In this document: positions 52,923 through 62,515 of the stretch, in pieces | Numbering within the stretch: position 1 is the first letter of the stretch | Layout: each line of letters starts with the position of its first letter | DNA from: Lysobacterales bacterium | Lineage (GTDB): Bacteria; Pseudomonadota; Gammaproteobacteria; Xanthomonadales; Xanthomonadaceae | DNA length: 64,000 nucleotides | Direction: 5' to 3' | Assembly: GCA_016718605.1 (NCBI GenBank) | Contig: JADKCY010000011.1 | Span: 1 to 64,000 of the forward strand | Notes under the pieces: generated by a model | What the model saw: only the letters and a program-made list of their open reading frames with translations | What the model was told of the DNA's origin: nothing | Databases searched by the model: none | Position numbers and translations under genes: made by a program

Positions 52923-54250
52923 GCGCCGAACGTTTCTCCGTCATCGTCTGGGACACCCTGAATGCCCTGCAGCGCGCCACGGTATTGCAACGCCCCGTGC
53001 AAGCGGTGGGCGCGAGTCTGCGCGAGAACGTCGCCCGCCTCATCGATCAGGTGCGGGCGGATGGCGACAGCACACTGCGAGCCCTGACGCGGCGCTTCGA
53101 TGGCTGCGAGCTGGGTGAGTTCGAGGTCGATGACGCCGAATTCGAACGTGCCGAGGAGATCGTGTCGGACGAACTGAAGCAGGCCATCGATTCCGCGATC
53201 CGTCGTCTGGAAGCCTTCCATCGTGCGGGCGCGCCCAGCGACTACGCCGTGGCGACCGAGCCCGAGTTGATCTGCGAGCGCATGGTGCGGCCGATTGAAC
53301 GCGTCGGTCTGTACGTGCCCGCCGGTACGGCGCCCTTGCCGAGCACCGCGATGATGCTCGGCGTACCCGCGCGCATTGCCGGATGCAGCGAAGTCGTTTT
53401 GTGTACCCCCCCACGCGCGGATGGACTCGCCGACGAGGCGGTGCTGGTCGCGGCGCGCAAGGTCGGCATCGACCGCGTATTCAAACTCGGCGGCGCGCAG
53501 GCCATTGCGGCGATGGCCTATGGCACCGAAAGCGTGCCGAAGTGCGACAAGTTGTTTGGGCCGGGCAACAGCTACGTCACCGAGGCCAAATTGCAGGTCG
53601 CGAACGACGCCGCCGGTGCGGCCATCGACATGCCTGCTGGCCCTTCCGAGGTGCTGGTGATTGCCGATGCGCTGGCCAATCCGGTGTTCGTGGCGGCCGA
53701 TCTGTTGTCGCAGGCCGAGCATGGCCCGGACTCGCAAGTGATTCTGGTCTCCGATGACCGCGATCTGCTGCAGCGCGTGGCACACGAGGTGGTGCGACAG
53801 GCCGCCGAGCTGCCGCGCGAAGCCATCGTCGATCAGGCCCTGCAACACGCGCGTTTCATCCTGACGACGGATATCGCCAGTGCGATGCAGGTCGCCAACG
53901 ACTACGCGCCGGAGCACCTCATTCTCAATGTCGGCGCGCCGCGTCAGTGGTTGGCGCAGGTGAGCAACGCGGGCTCGGTATTTCTGGGTCCGTATGCTGC
54001 CGAGGCGCTGGGCGATTACTGCAGCGGCACCAATCATGTGCTGCCGACCTACGGCTTTGCCCGCGCCTACAGCGGCGTGTCGGTGGCGAGCTTCGTCAAG
54101 TTGATTACCGTGCAGGAAGTCGGCGTCGGCGGCTTGCGCGCGGCGGGGCCGGATGCGGTGGCGATCTCGGGCGCGGAAGGGCTGATCGCCCATCAGCGCG
54201 CGGTGACCTTGCGGCTGGCCAGTCTGGATGCCACGGGAGCAAGGACATGA
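52919..54250 (+). CDS. hisD: Histidinol dehydrogenase
   Basis: A 443-residue zinc enzyme for the last two steps, histidinol to histidine via histidinal. The GPGNSYVTEAK and AGPSEVLVIAD motifs are present. The zinc site is from Gln and His in DLLSQAEHGPD and a His in SGTNHVLPT; the catalytic Glu-His pair is in YAPEHLIL. The ATG 52919 overlaps the hisG stop; an upstream in-frame start inside hisG is rejected. The hisC start overlaps its stop. Confidence 0.97.
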   Translation: MSAERFSVIVWDTLNALQRATVLQRPVQAVGASLRENVARLIDQVRADGDSTLRALTRRFDGCELGEFEVDDAEFERAEEIVSDELKQAIDSAIRRLEAFHRAGAPSDYAVATEPELICERMVRPIERVGLYVPAGTAPLPSTAMMLGVPARIAGCSEVVLCTPPRADGLADEAVLVAARKVGIDRVFKLGGAQAIAAMAYGTESVPKCDKLFGPGNSYVTEAKLQVANDAAGAAIDMPAGPSEVLVIADALANPVFVAADLLSQAEHGPDSQVILVSDDRDLLQRVAHEVVRQAAELPREAIVDQALQHARFILTTDIASAMQVANDYAPEHLILNVGAPRQWLAQVSNAGSVFLGPYAAEALGDYCSGTNHVLPTYGFARAYSGVSVASFVKLITVQEVGVGGLRAAGPDAVAISGAEGLIAHQRAVTLRLASLDATGART

Positions 54251-55329
54251 GTCTGCTCGATCTGGTTCGCCCTGATCTGCAGGGTTTTGCCGGGTATTCC
54301 TCGGCGCGCAAGGAAGCCCAAGGCGGGCAGGTGTTTCTCAATGCCAACGAGTCGCCCTGGGCACCGTCGGGTGAAGCCTGGGCCAATGGATTGAATCGCT
54401 ATCCCGATCCGCAACCTGAAGCACTGATTGCGGCCTTGGCGACGCTCTACGGCGCGACGCCGGAGGAAGTGCTGGTCGGGCGGGGCAGTGACGAGCCCAT
54501 CGATCTGCTGACCCGCGCCTTGTGCGTGGCCGGGCAGGATGCTGTGCTGATCTGCCCACCGACCTTCGGCATGTACGCGGTCTGTGCGCGGGTGCAGAAC
54601 GCCGCCGTGTGCGAGGTGCCTCTGCGCGCGACCGACGATCCGCACGCCCCCTTCGCACTGGATGTGGAAGGCGTCATCGATGCCGCGCGCACTGCGCCGG
54701 TCAAATTGGTGTACCTGTGCTCGCCGAACAATCCGACCGGTCAGGCTTTGCCCTTGGCGCAGATCGAGCGCGTCGCCGAGGCACTGCATGGCCGTGCGGT
54801 GGTCGTTGTGGACGAAGCCTATGGCGAATTCAGTCCGCTCGCGTCCGCCGTGACACTGCGCGCCCGGTTCCCGCATCTGGTGGTTCTGCGCACGCTGTCG
54901 AAAGCCTATGCGCTGGCCGGTGCGCGAATCGGCACGCTGATTGGTGATCCCGCTCTGGTGCGCGTGCTGCGCGCGATCATGGCGCCGTATCCCTTGTCGC
55001 AGGTCTGTGCGCAGGCGGCTTTGAACGCTTTGGCGCCGGACGGTTTGCAGAAGGCGCGGGCGCACATCGATACCCTGTTGGCCGAGCGCAGTCGACTGAG
55101 CGCGGCGATCGCGAAGCTCAGCAAGGTCAGACGGGTCTATCCCTCGGATGCCAATTTTCTGGTCGTCGCCTTCGAAGACGCGGTAAGCGTGTATCGCCAC
55201 ACCTTGGCGCGCGGCATCGTCCTGCGCGATGTCAGCAAGCACGCGGCCTTGCCGGATTGCCTGCGTATTTCGGTCGGCACGCCGGAGGAAAATGATCGTT
55301 TGCTGGCCTGTCTGGAGTCCCTCGCATGA
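54247..55329 (+). CDS. hisC: Histidinol-phosphate aminotransferase
   Basis: A 360-residue PLP enzyme of the class II aminotransferase fold, converting imidazole acetol-phosphate to histidinol-phosphate with glutamate. PLP residues: Asp189 and Tyr192 in VVDEAYGEF, Schiff-base Lys219 in TLSKAYALAG and Arg227 in GARIGTL. The NANESPW block is at 32-38. The ATG at 54247 lies in the hisD stop (ATGA). The long open frame upstream belongs to hisD in another frame. Confidence 0.97.
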   Translation: MSLLDLVRPDLQGFAGYSSARKEAQGGQVFLNANESPWAPSGEAWANGLNRYPDPQPEALIAALATLYGATPEEVLVGRGSDEPIDLLTRALCVAGQDAVLICPPTFGMYAVCARVQNAAVCEVPLRATDDPHAPFALDVEGVIDAARTAPVKLVYLCSPNNPTGQALPLAQIERVAEALHGRAVVVVDEAYGEFSPLASAVTLRARFPHLVVLRTLSKAYALAGARIGTLIGDPALVRVLRAIMAPYPLSQVCAQAALNALAPDGLQKARAHIDTLLAERSRLSAAIAKLSKVRRVYPSDANFLVVAFEDAVSVYRHTLARGIVLRDVSKHAALPDCLRISVGTPEENDRLLACLESLA

Positions 55330-56465
55330 GCCGCATCGTCTTCATCGACCGCGATGGCACGATCATCGAAGAACCTGCCGACTATCAGATCGACAGCTAC
55401 GCCAAGCTGCGCTTTGTCGAAGGTGTGATTCCGGCGCTGCTCAGCCTGCGTGATGCCGGATTCGAATTCGTGATGGTCTCGAATCAGGATGGCTTGGGGA
55501 CCGACAGCTATCCGCTGGAGACCTTCCAGGGACCGCACGATCTGATGATGCAGGTGCTCGAATCGCAGGGCATCCGCTTTCGCGAGGTGCTGATTGATCG
55601 CCACTTCGCTCACGAGAACCATCCTGATCGCAAGCCGAATCTCGGGCTGGTGATGGGCTATCTGCGGGATCGTTCGGTGGATCTGGCAGGCAGCGCAATG
55701 GTGGGCGACCGCGAGACCGATATGCAGTTCGCCCGCAACCTTGGCGTGCGCGGCTTCAAGCTGTGCGTCATGGCGGGCGCGCAGGCCGATGGTGCCAGCG
55801 ATGGCGAACGCCTGTACGGCTGGTCGGAAATCGCGCATCTGCTGGTCAACGCGCCCCGACAAGCGCGGGTCGAGCGCCTCACCAAGGAAACCCGCATCGA
55901 GGTCGACATCGATCTGGATCGCGTCGCGGAGCCCGTGGTGATGACTGGCCTGGGCTACTTCGACCACATGCTGGAGCAGATCGGCAAGCACGGCGGATTC
56001 ACCCTGCGTCTGCGTTGCGCGGGTGACTTGCATATCGACGAACACCACACGGTGGAAGACTGCGCGCTGGCCTTGGGTCAGGCTTTGCGTCAGGCACTCG
56101 GCGACAAGCGCGGCATCGGTCGCTATGCCTCGGCGCAGGAAGGTTCAAGTGAGGGCAGCGGTATCGATCTGTTGTTGCCGATGGACGAGACCCTGGTGCG
56201 TGCTGCACTGGATTTTTCCGGTCGACCGTATTTCGTGTTCGACGGGCAGTTTCCGCGCGAGCACGTGGGTGAGCTGCCGACCGAACTGGTACCGCATTTC
56301 TTCCGTTCGCTGTGCGAGACGGCGGGCCTGAACCTGCATCTCGCGGTGCGCGGTGACAACGCGCATCACATGGTCGAAGGCTGTTTCAAGGCCGTCGCAC
56401 GCGCTCTGCGGGTCGCGATCAAGCGCGAAGGGCGCGAACTGCCCAGCACCAAAGGAGCCCTGTGA
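55326..56465 (+). CDS. hisB: Bifunctional histidinol-phosphatase/imidazoleglycerol-phosphate dehydratase
   Basis: A 379-residue two-domain enzyme, acting at steps 6 and 8. The N-terminal HAD phosphatase domain has nucleophile Asp8 and Asp10 in FIDRDGTI, then VSNQDGLG and VGDRETDM. The C-terminal dehydratase (about 185-379) has DEHHTVED and the mirror motif DNAHHMVEG that bind manganese. In E. coli the phosphatase holds zinc with a Cys-His-Cys-Cys set before RKP. Here the aligned residues are Asp91, His93, His99 and Asp101, with no cysteine, so the metal site is altered. It overlaps hisC by 4 bases. Confidence 0.95.
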   Translation: MSRIVFIDRDGTIIEEPADYQIDSYAKLRFVEGVIPALLSLRDAGFEFVMVSNQDGLGTDSYPLETFQGPHDLMMQVLESQGIRFREVLIDRHFAHENHPDRKPNLGLVMGYLRDRSVDLAGSAMVGDRETDMQFARNLGVRGFKLCVMAGAQADGASDGERLYGWSEIAHLLVNAPRQARVERLTKETRIEVDIDLDRVAEPVVMTGLGYFDHMLEQIGKHGGFTLRLRCAGDLHIDEHHTVEDCALALGQALRQALGDKRGIGRYASAQEGSSEGSGIDLLLPMDETLVRAALDFSGRPYFVFDGQFPREHVGELPTELVPHFFRSLCETAGLNLHLAVRGDNAHHMVEGCFKAVARALRVAIKREGRELPSTKGAL

Positions 56466-57079
56466 TGCCGCGTAAGACCTTTGCACTGGCGGTGATCGAT
56501 TCCGGCGGGGCCAATATCGGCTCGGTTTGCTATGCCTTGGAGCGACTCGGCGTCACGCCGGAACTGGTGTCTGATCCGCGTCGATTGGCGCTGGCCGAAC
56601 GCGCCATCCTGCCGGGCGTCGGTGCCGCGAGGCCCGCCATGGCGCGCTTGCAATCCTTGGGCATGATCCCCGCGCTGCACGACTGGCAACGTCCCTTGCT
56701 GGGGATTTGTCTGGGCATGCAACTGCTGTTCGATCACTCCGAGGAAGGCGAAGTGGAACTGCTCAGCCTGATTCCTGGCCGCGTCCGCAAGATGCAGGAT
56801 GCGCCCGGCATCCGCATTCCACACATGGGTTGGAATGGCCTGCAGTCGACGCGTGAACATGTGCTGATGGCGGGCATCGAGCCGGACGCGCAAGCCTATT
56901 TCGTCCACAGCTATGCGGCGGAAGTCAGCCCATTCACCTTGGCCAGCAGTGAACACGGACAGCCCTTCACTGCCTTGGTCCAGCGCGGCAATGTGGCCGG
57001 GGCGCAGTTTCATCCCGAGCGCTCGGCCCAGGTCGGTGCCCGCATCCTGCAGAACTTCCTGACTTGGGACGGCCAATGA
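56465..57079 (+). CDS. hisH: Imidazole glycerol phosphate synthase glutaminase subunit
   Basis: A 204-residue class I glutamine amidotransferase that passes ammonia to HisF. The catalytic Cys82 is in LLGICLGMQ and the His/Glu pair in GAQFHPERS. The oxyanion strand PGVGAA is present. I chose ATG 56465 (GGAG seven bases upstream, overlapping the hisB stop as TGATG); a GTG at 56462 is also possible. hisA follows with ATGA overlap. Confidence 0.97.
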   Translation: MPRKTFALAVIDSGGANIGSVCYALERLGVTPELVSDPRRLALAERAILPGVGAARPAMARLQSLGMIPALHDWQRPLLGICLGMQLLFDHSEEGEVELLSLIPGRVRKMQDAPGIRIPHMGWNGLQSTREHVLMAGIEPDAQAYFVHSYAAEVSPFTLASSEHGQPFTALVQRGNVAGAQFHPERSAQVGARILQNFLTWDGQ

Positions 57080-57810
57080 GTTTCATCGTCTATCCCGCGA
57101 TTGATATTCGCGATGGCCGCGTGGTGCGCCTGAAACAAGGCGACTACGCGCAGGAAACCCGCTACGCGGCGACGCCGGTCGAGCTGGCGCTGGACTACGC
57201 GCAAGCGGGCGCGCAGTGGCTGCATCTGGTCGATCTGGATGCGGCCAAGGCAGGCGGTTACACGCTGGCGGGCATGGTCGCCGAAATCAAATCGCGCTCG
57301 GCCTTGAAGGTGCAAAGCGGCGGCGGCGTGCGCTCGGAGTGTGATGTCGAGACCCTGTTGCAAGCGGGCGTCGACCGCGTGGTGGTGGGCAGCCTGGCGG
57401 TGCGCGAACCGCAGCGTGTGATGCACTGGATCAAGCAGTTCGGCGCGCAACACCTGTGTATCGCCTTGGATACCCGCTGCGATGTGCAAGGCATCTGGCG
57501 ATTGCCCACGCATGGCTGGACCGAAACTGCCGGCGAGGCACTGTTCGACCTGCTGCAACACTATCGCGAGGTCGGCCTGCGCCATCTGTTGTGTACCGAC
57601 ATTGATCGCGACGGCATGCTCAGCGGACCGAATGTCGACCTCTACGCCGCACTGGCGCAGCGCGCCCCGGAAGTCGGTGTGTTGGCCTCGGGCGGTGTGT
57701 CGGCCTTGACCGACATCGTCGCCGTGCGCGCGGTCGGTGCCGCCGGTGTGGTGCTCGGCAAATCGCTGCTGGAAGGCAAGTTCACCTGTGCGGAGGCGCT
57801 GGCATGTTGA
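57076..57810 (+). CDS. hisA: Phosphoribosylformimino-5-aminoimidazole carboxamide ribotide isomerase
   Basis: A 244-residue TIM barrel, step 4 of the pathway. The N-terminal acid YPAIDIRDGRVVRL and the C-terminal half-barrel acid LLCTDIDRDGML are the two catalytic aspartate strands, with phosphate loops QSGGGVRS and VLASGGVS. The internal two-fold symmetry is as expected. ATG 57076 overlaps the hisH stop; hisF overlaps its end by 7 bases. Confidence 0.97.
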   Translation: MSFIVYPAIDIRDGRVVRLKQGDYAQETRYAATPVELALDYAQAGAQWLHLVDLDAAKAGGYTLAGMVAEIKSRSALKVQSGGGVRSECDVETLLQAGVDRVVVGSLAVREPQRVMHWIKQFGAQHLCIALDTRCDVQGIWRLPTHGWTETAGEALFDLLQHYREVGLRHLLCTDIDRDGMLSGPNVDLYAALAQRAPEVGVLASGGVSALTDIVAVRAVGAAGVVLGKSLLEGKFTCAEALAC

Positions 57811-58577
57811 GTCGACGATTGATTCCCTGCCTCGATGTGCGCGATGGACAGGTCGTCAAAGGCGTGCGCTTTCGCGATCACGTGGTGATGGGCGCCATCA
57901 AGGAACTGGCCCAGCGCTATCGCGATGCGGGCGCGGACGAGCTGGTGTTCTACGACATCACCGCCAGCCCGGAAGGCCGCAGCGTGGATCGCTCGTGGGT
58001 GGCGCGTGTGGCGCGTCTGATCGACATCCCGTTCTGCGTCGCTGGCGGCATCCGCTCGGTGGACGACGCCAAGGCGATTCTGTTTGCCGGTGCCGACAAG
58101 GTCTCGATCAACTCGCCTGCGCTGGAACGCCCCGAACTGATCGGCGAACTGGCGGACGCCTTCGGCGTGCAATGCGTGGTGGTCGGCATCGACAGCCTGC
58201 GCGATGCGGACGGCGAATGGCGGGTTCGCCAGTACACCGGCGACCCGAGCAAGACTCGCGCCCTGCGCAAGCGCACGCTGGATTGGGTGGTCGAATCGCA
58301 GCGCCTCGGCGCGGGCGAGATCGTGCTTAATTGCATGGGCACCGACGGCGTGCGCGAAGGCTACGACATCGAACAATTGCAAGCCGTGCGCGCCCTGTGT
58401 CACGTGCCACTGGTGGCCTCGGGCGGCGCCGGCACGGCGAGTCACTTTGCCGACGTGTTCCAACAGGCCGACGTGGATGCCGCACTCGCCGCCAGCGTCT
58501 TCCACTCGGGCGAACTGCCCATTCCTGAACTCAAGAATTTCCTGCGCACGCAGGGCATCGAGGTACGACATGTTTGA
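57804..58577 (+). CDS. hisF: Imidazole glycerol phosphate synthase cyclase subunit
   Basis: A 257-residue TIM barrel that forms imidazoleglycerol phosphate and AICAR using HisH-derived ammonia. Catalytic aspartates sit in IPCLDVRDGQVVKG and LNCMGTDGVREG, with phosphate loops AGGIRS and ASGGAG. DITASPEGRS is a family signature. It overlaps hisA by 7 bases and hisIE by 8 bases. Confidence 0.97.
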   Translation: MLSRRLIPCLDVRDGQVVKGVRFRDHVVMGAIKELAQRYRDAGADELVFYDITASPEGRSVDRSWVARVARLIDIPFCVAGGIRSVDDAKAILFAGADKVSINSPALERPELIGELADAFGVQCVVVGIDSLRDADGEWRVRQYTGDPSKTRALRKRTLDWVVESQRLGAGEIVLNCMGTDGVREGYDIEQLQAVRALCHVPLVASGGAGTASHFADVFQQADVDAALAASVFHSGELPIPELKNFLRTQGIEVRHV

Positions 58578-59184
58578 CGCTGCAAGACTGGCCGAACTGG
58601 CCTGGGACAAGCAGGACGGCCTGCTGCCCGCCATCGTGCAGGACGCCCGCGACCTGCGCGTGCTGATGCTGGGCTACATGAATCGCGAGGCGCTGGCCGA
58701 AACGCTCGCCAGCGGTAAGGTCACCTTCTACAGCCGCAGCAAGCAACGCCTGTGGACCAAGGGCGAGAGCAGCGGCCACGTGCTGGCCCTGCAGGCCATC
58801 GACGTCGACTGCGATAACGACACCGTGCTGATCCAGGCCATCCCGCACGGTCCCACCTGCCACCTGCAGCGCGCGAGCTGCTTCCCCGATGCCCCGGCGG
58901 ACTTCCTCGGCGAACTCGACGCCTTGGTGCAATCCCGCCACGAGCAACGGCCGGAAGGCAGCTACACCACCCGCCTGTTCGAGTCCGGAACCAAGCGCAT
59001 GGCGCAAAAGGTGGGCGAAGAAGGCGTGGAAACCGCCATCGCCGCACTCGCCGAAAGCGACGAACTGCTGCTCGGCGAGTCCGCCGACCTGATCTTCCAC
59101 CTCACCGTCCTGCTGCGCTCGCGCGGCCTGTCATTGCGCGATGTCAAAGACGTGTTGCGCGAACGGCATGCGCAAGCGGGGTAG
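58570..59184 (+). CDS. hisI: Bifunctional phosphoribosyl-AMP cyclohydrolase/phosphoribosyl-ATP pyrophosphatase
   Basis: A 204-residue HisIE fusion for steps 2 and 3. The cyclohydrolase (about 1-110) has metal sites DVDCDNDT and HGPTCHLQRASCF. The MazG-like pyrophosphohydrolase (about 115-204) has KRMAQKVGEEGVETAI with the metal-binding glutamates and ESADLIFHL. The ATG at 58570 overlaps hisF by 8 bases; it is the last gene in the operon. No terminator hairpin was seen in the 56 bases before the next gene. Confidence 0.96.
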   Translation: MFDAARLAELAWDKQDGLLPAIVQDARDLRVLMLGYMNREALAETLASGKVTFYSRSKQRLWTKGESSGHVLALQAIDVDCDNDTVLIQAIPHGPTCHLQRASCFPDAPADFLGELDALVQSRHEQRPEGSYTTRLFESGTKRMAQKVGEEGVETAIAALAESDELLLGESADLIFHLTVLLRSRGLSLRDVKDVLRERHAQAG

Positions 59185-59240
59185 ACGGTGGGCGCTTGGC
59201 GTAGGATGCGGCGTGAAATGACCAACGAGGCAAGCAAGCG

Positions 59241-59753
59241 ATGAGGTTCTTGAAACAATCGGCTTCCACAACGCGGCGGGGCTTTCTCAGCGTGCTTTCC
59301 ATGACCGCGGCACTCGTCGGCGGAGCGGTATCGCAGACAAGTCGCGCCGTCGCAAGCGACTCGCCCAGTGATCGTTTTCCCGGCGATCCGCCCGAGAATC
59401 ACGTCGTGTACCAGCTCAATCAGGCGGATCCCGAATACATCGAGCACATTCTCAACTCCATTAGTGCCATGTTGACGAAGTACACCGACAACGTCGCCAT
59501 TGCCGTGGTGGCGTTCGGGCCGGGAGTTCACCTGCTGGCCAAGGCACCCAAACGTGCGGTGCCCGAGGAACTGCGTCAGCGCGTTGCATCGCAGGCCAGA
59601 GACTACGGCGTGAGTTACATCGCCTGCGGTAACACGATGAAGAGTCTGGGTTGGACGGCTGCAGACATGGTCGACTTTGCCAAAATCGAGGATGTGGGCG
59701 CCGCCGCCCTGATGAATTTCCAGAAGCAGGGTTATGCCTACATCGCCTGGTAG
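59241..59753 (+). CDS. Tat-exported DsrE/DsrF-like protein
   Basis: A 170-residue protein with a twin-arginine signal (TTRRGFLSVLS, residues 10-20, then a hydrophobic stretch), so likely periplasmic. The mature part has the DsrE fold signs: HVVYQLNQADPEYIEHILN, IAVVAFGPGVHLLA and the conserved cysteine Cys129 in YIACGNTMKSLG. In relatives this Cys carries sulfur; here sulfur transfer is inference only. A GAGG site precedes the ATG. The gene sits 56 bases after hisIE. Confidence 0.8.
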   Translation: MRFLKQSASTTRRGFLSVLSMTAALVGGAVSQTSRAVASDSPSDRFPGDPPENHVVYQLNQADPEYIEHILNSISAMLTKYTDNVAIAVVAFGPGVHLLAKAPKRAVPEELRQRVASQARDYGVSYIACGNTMKSLGWTAADMVDFAKIEDVGAAALMNFQKQGYAYIAW

Positions 59754-60163
59754 GCCATTGGGTCGCGCGCAATGCGTAGGGATTTCCCCAAGTGGGCCGT
59801 CTGCCAGTTCCGTTTGTCATAATTAGCGGCGAAGGTTTTCTATTGGCGCACCGCTGATACAGGTGTAACGCCCACTGCTGGCGCGTCGGTGATGCCATTC
59901 CCTACGCGATAGTTTCTCGAACGTGCGACGCGTCAATGCGCGCTAGCCGCGAGTATTCCGGCGCCATTCCGTCGTCATTGCAGTTCCCGCTGCCGGGGAT
60001 ATATTGCAGACTATCGCCAACGGGGTTCCTGATGACTGCTGATGTGGTGGTCTGGCACTAGTCGGCAGCGTTAATTGCCTTTACGACCATGCAGTCTGGC
60101 GATGGGCACAGAAATTGGTGTTCACAGCCTGCATCTTGTTGCGTGAATACGACGGAGTGGTGA
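59754..60163. other. 410-bp intergenic region, no gene seen
   Basis: No ORF with a credible family, no tRNA and no strong hairpin. The stretch is AT-richer than its surroundings. It must hold the promoter of the RCC1-repeat gene; no consensus promoter stands out. Confidence 0.5.
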
Positions 60164-62455
60164 ATGAGCGAATTGATTCGCGCGGTAGAGACGGCCGGGC
60201 TGGGAGCCTGTCGGCAGATGTGGTGCCGCATCGGTCGTCTTGGCTTGGTGCTTGGCCTGTTTGGCAGCGTGTGGAGCGTCAGCGCTGGGGTAGGTGCGCA
60301 GAATTTGGAGCCGCTGACCAATGTGCAGCATGTGGCGGCGGGCGAAAACCACACCTGTGCCTTGATGAACAGCGGCGAGGTGTATTGCTGGGGCAGCAAC
60401 CAATACGGCCAGCTTGGCGACGGCACGACGAGCGAGCGCCTAACGCCGGTGGCGGTTAGCGGCTGAGCGGGGTGACGGCCCATCTGCCGCGGGCGAATCC
60501 CACACCTGCGCCCTGCTGATCGGGCGGCGAGGTTCGCTGCTGGGGCAAGAACGGCCTCGGCCAAGCTCGGCGATGGCAGCACCACGGAGCGCCTCACGCC
60601 GGTGGCGGTCAGCGAGCTGATCGAGGTCACGGCGATCGCGGCAGGCACTAACCACACCTGCGCCATGCTGAGCGACGGCGAGGTGCGCTGCTGGGGGCAA
60701 AACGGCGACGGTCAACTTGGCGATGGCAGCACCACGCAGCGCCTTACGCCGGTGGCGGTCAGCGGGCTGAGCGGGGTGACGGCGATCGCGGCGGGCCGTT
60801 CCCACACCTGCGCCCTACTGAGCGACGGTGAGGTGCGCTGCTGGGGGGATAACTTTCTTGGGCAACTGGGCGATGGCAGCACCACACAGCGCCTCACGCC
60901 GGTGGTGGTCAGCGGGCTGAGCGGGGTCACGGCAATCGCCGCGGGCAGTTTCCACACGTGTGCCCTACTGAACAGCGGCGCGGTGCACTGCTGGGGTGAC
61001 AACGAATACGGCCAACTGGGCGACGGTAGCACCACCGATCGCCTCACGCCGGTGGCGGTCAGCGGGCTGAGCGGGGTGACGGCGATCGCGGCGGGGCAAA
61101 ACCACACCTGCGCCCTACTGAGCGACGGTGAGGTGCGCTGCTGGGGCCGCAACAGCGAAGGCAAACTGGGCGATGGCAGCACCACCGACCGCCTCACGCC
61201 GGTGGCGGTCAGCGCGCTGAATGGGGTCACCGCGATCGCGGCGGGCACTTACCACACCTGCGGCGTGGTGAGCGGCGGGGAGGTGCGCTGCTGGGGGTAT
61301 AACGGCTACGGTCAACTAGGTGATGGCAGCAGCACGTATCGCCTCACGCCGGTGGCGGTCAGCGGGCTGAGCGGAGTGACGGCGATCGCGGCGGGCAATT
61401 TCCACACCTGCGCCCTACTGAGCAGTGGCGAAGTGCGCTGCTGGGGGGATAACGGCTACGGTCAACTGGGTGATGGCAGCACCGCGCAGCGCCTCACGCC
61501 GATGGCGGTCAGTGGGCTGAACGGCGTGACCGCGATCGCGGCGGGCAATTACCACACCTGCGCCATACAGAGCGGCGGCGAGGTGCGCTGCTGGGGCCGC
61601 AACAGCGAAGGCCAACTGGGCGATGGCAGCACTACGCGGCGCCTCACGCCGGTGGCGGTCAGCGGCCTCAGCGGGGCCACGGAGATCGCGGCGGGCAATT
61701 ACCACACCTGCGCCCTACTGAGTGACGGCGAGGTGCGCTGCTGGGGGGATAACTTTTTTGGCCAACTGGGCGATGGCAGCACCACGCGGCGCCTCACGCC
61801 TGTGGCGGTCATTGGGCTGAGCGGGGTGACGGCGATCGCGGCGGGCAATTCCTACTCCTGCGTCCTGCTGAGCGGCGGCGAAGTGCGCTGCTGGGGCCGC
61901 AACAATAGTGGCCAACTTGGCGATGGCAGCACCACGCAGCGCGTCACGCCGGTGGCGGTCAGCGGGCTGAGCGGGGTGACGGAGATCGCGGCGGGTAATT
62001 ACCACACCTGCGCCCTTCTCAGCGGTGGCGAAGTGCGGTGCTGGGGTAGTGGCGACTTCGGCCAACTGGGCGACGGCAGCGCCACGCAGCGCCTTACGCC
62101 GGTGGCGGTCAGCGGGCTGAGCGGGGTGACGGAGATCGCGGCGGGTTATTACCACACCTGCGCCCTTCTCAGCGGTGGCGAAGTGCGGTGCTGGGGTAGT
62201 GGCGGCTTCGGCCAACTGGGCGACGGCAGCGCCACGCTACGCCTCACGCCGGTGGGGGTCAGCGGGCTGGGCGGGGTGACCGCGATTGCGGCAGGCGGCG
62301 AGCACACCTGCGCCATGCTGAGCGGCGGCGAGGTGCGCTGCTGGGGGTATAACGGCAGGGGCCAACTCGGCGATGGGACGGCTACCTTCCGCCCCTTCCC
62401 AGCCCCCGTGCTGATCGACGTAGGTCTGTTTTCCAACGGCTTTGAAGCGCCGTAG
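60164..62455 (+). pseudogene. RCC1-repeat secreted protein, frameshifted near its start
   Basis: A signal peptide-like start (LGLVLGLFGSVWSVSAGVGAQ) is followed by 50-residue RCC1 repeats of the form LTPVAVSGLSGVTAIAAG, then HTCALLSGGEVRCWG and xxxxGQLGDGSTTxR. Counting the one damaged unit, there are 14 units. RCC1 propellers have seven blades, so the protein should make two. Each unit has two Cys, fitting disulfides outside the cytoplasm. Unit 2 (about 60450-60600) has at least four one- or two-base indels, which split the gene into two frames. The tail GLFSNGFEAP resembles the tail of the FG-GAP protein at 10385-12814. Confidence 0.8.
60304..62392 (+). repeat. Fourteen tandem 150-base RCC1-coding repeats
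   Basis: About 2.1 kb of head-to-tail 150-bp units with high DNA identity, especially around CTGCTGGGG and GGCGATGGCAGCACCAC. The near-identity suggests recent expansion or gene conversion. Assembly error and copy-number change are likely here. The indel-rich second unit is at about 60450-60600. Confidence 0.88.
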
Positions 62456-62515
62456 CCGATCATCTCACTGCCAAGTCCGTGAACGAAAAGGCGCGTCAGC
62501 CAGTCTGGCGCGCCT

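Noticed and set aside
52829..58634. Long minus-strand frames opposite the his genes
   Set aside because: All eight his genes are intact on the plus strand with overlapping starts; the antisense frames carry no family motifs.
60304..62392. Regular 150-bp repeats as a CRISPR or other non-coding array
   Set aside because: The repeats keep one frame through 12 units and encode RCC1 blades; there are no spacers.
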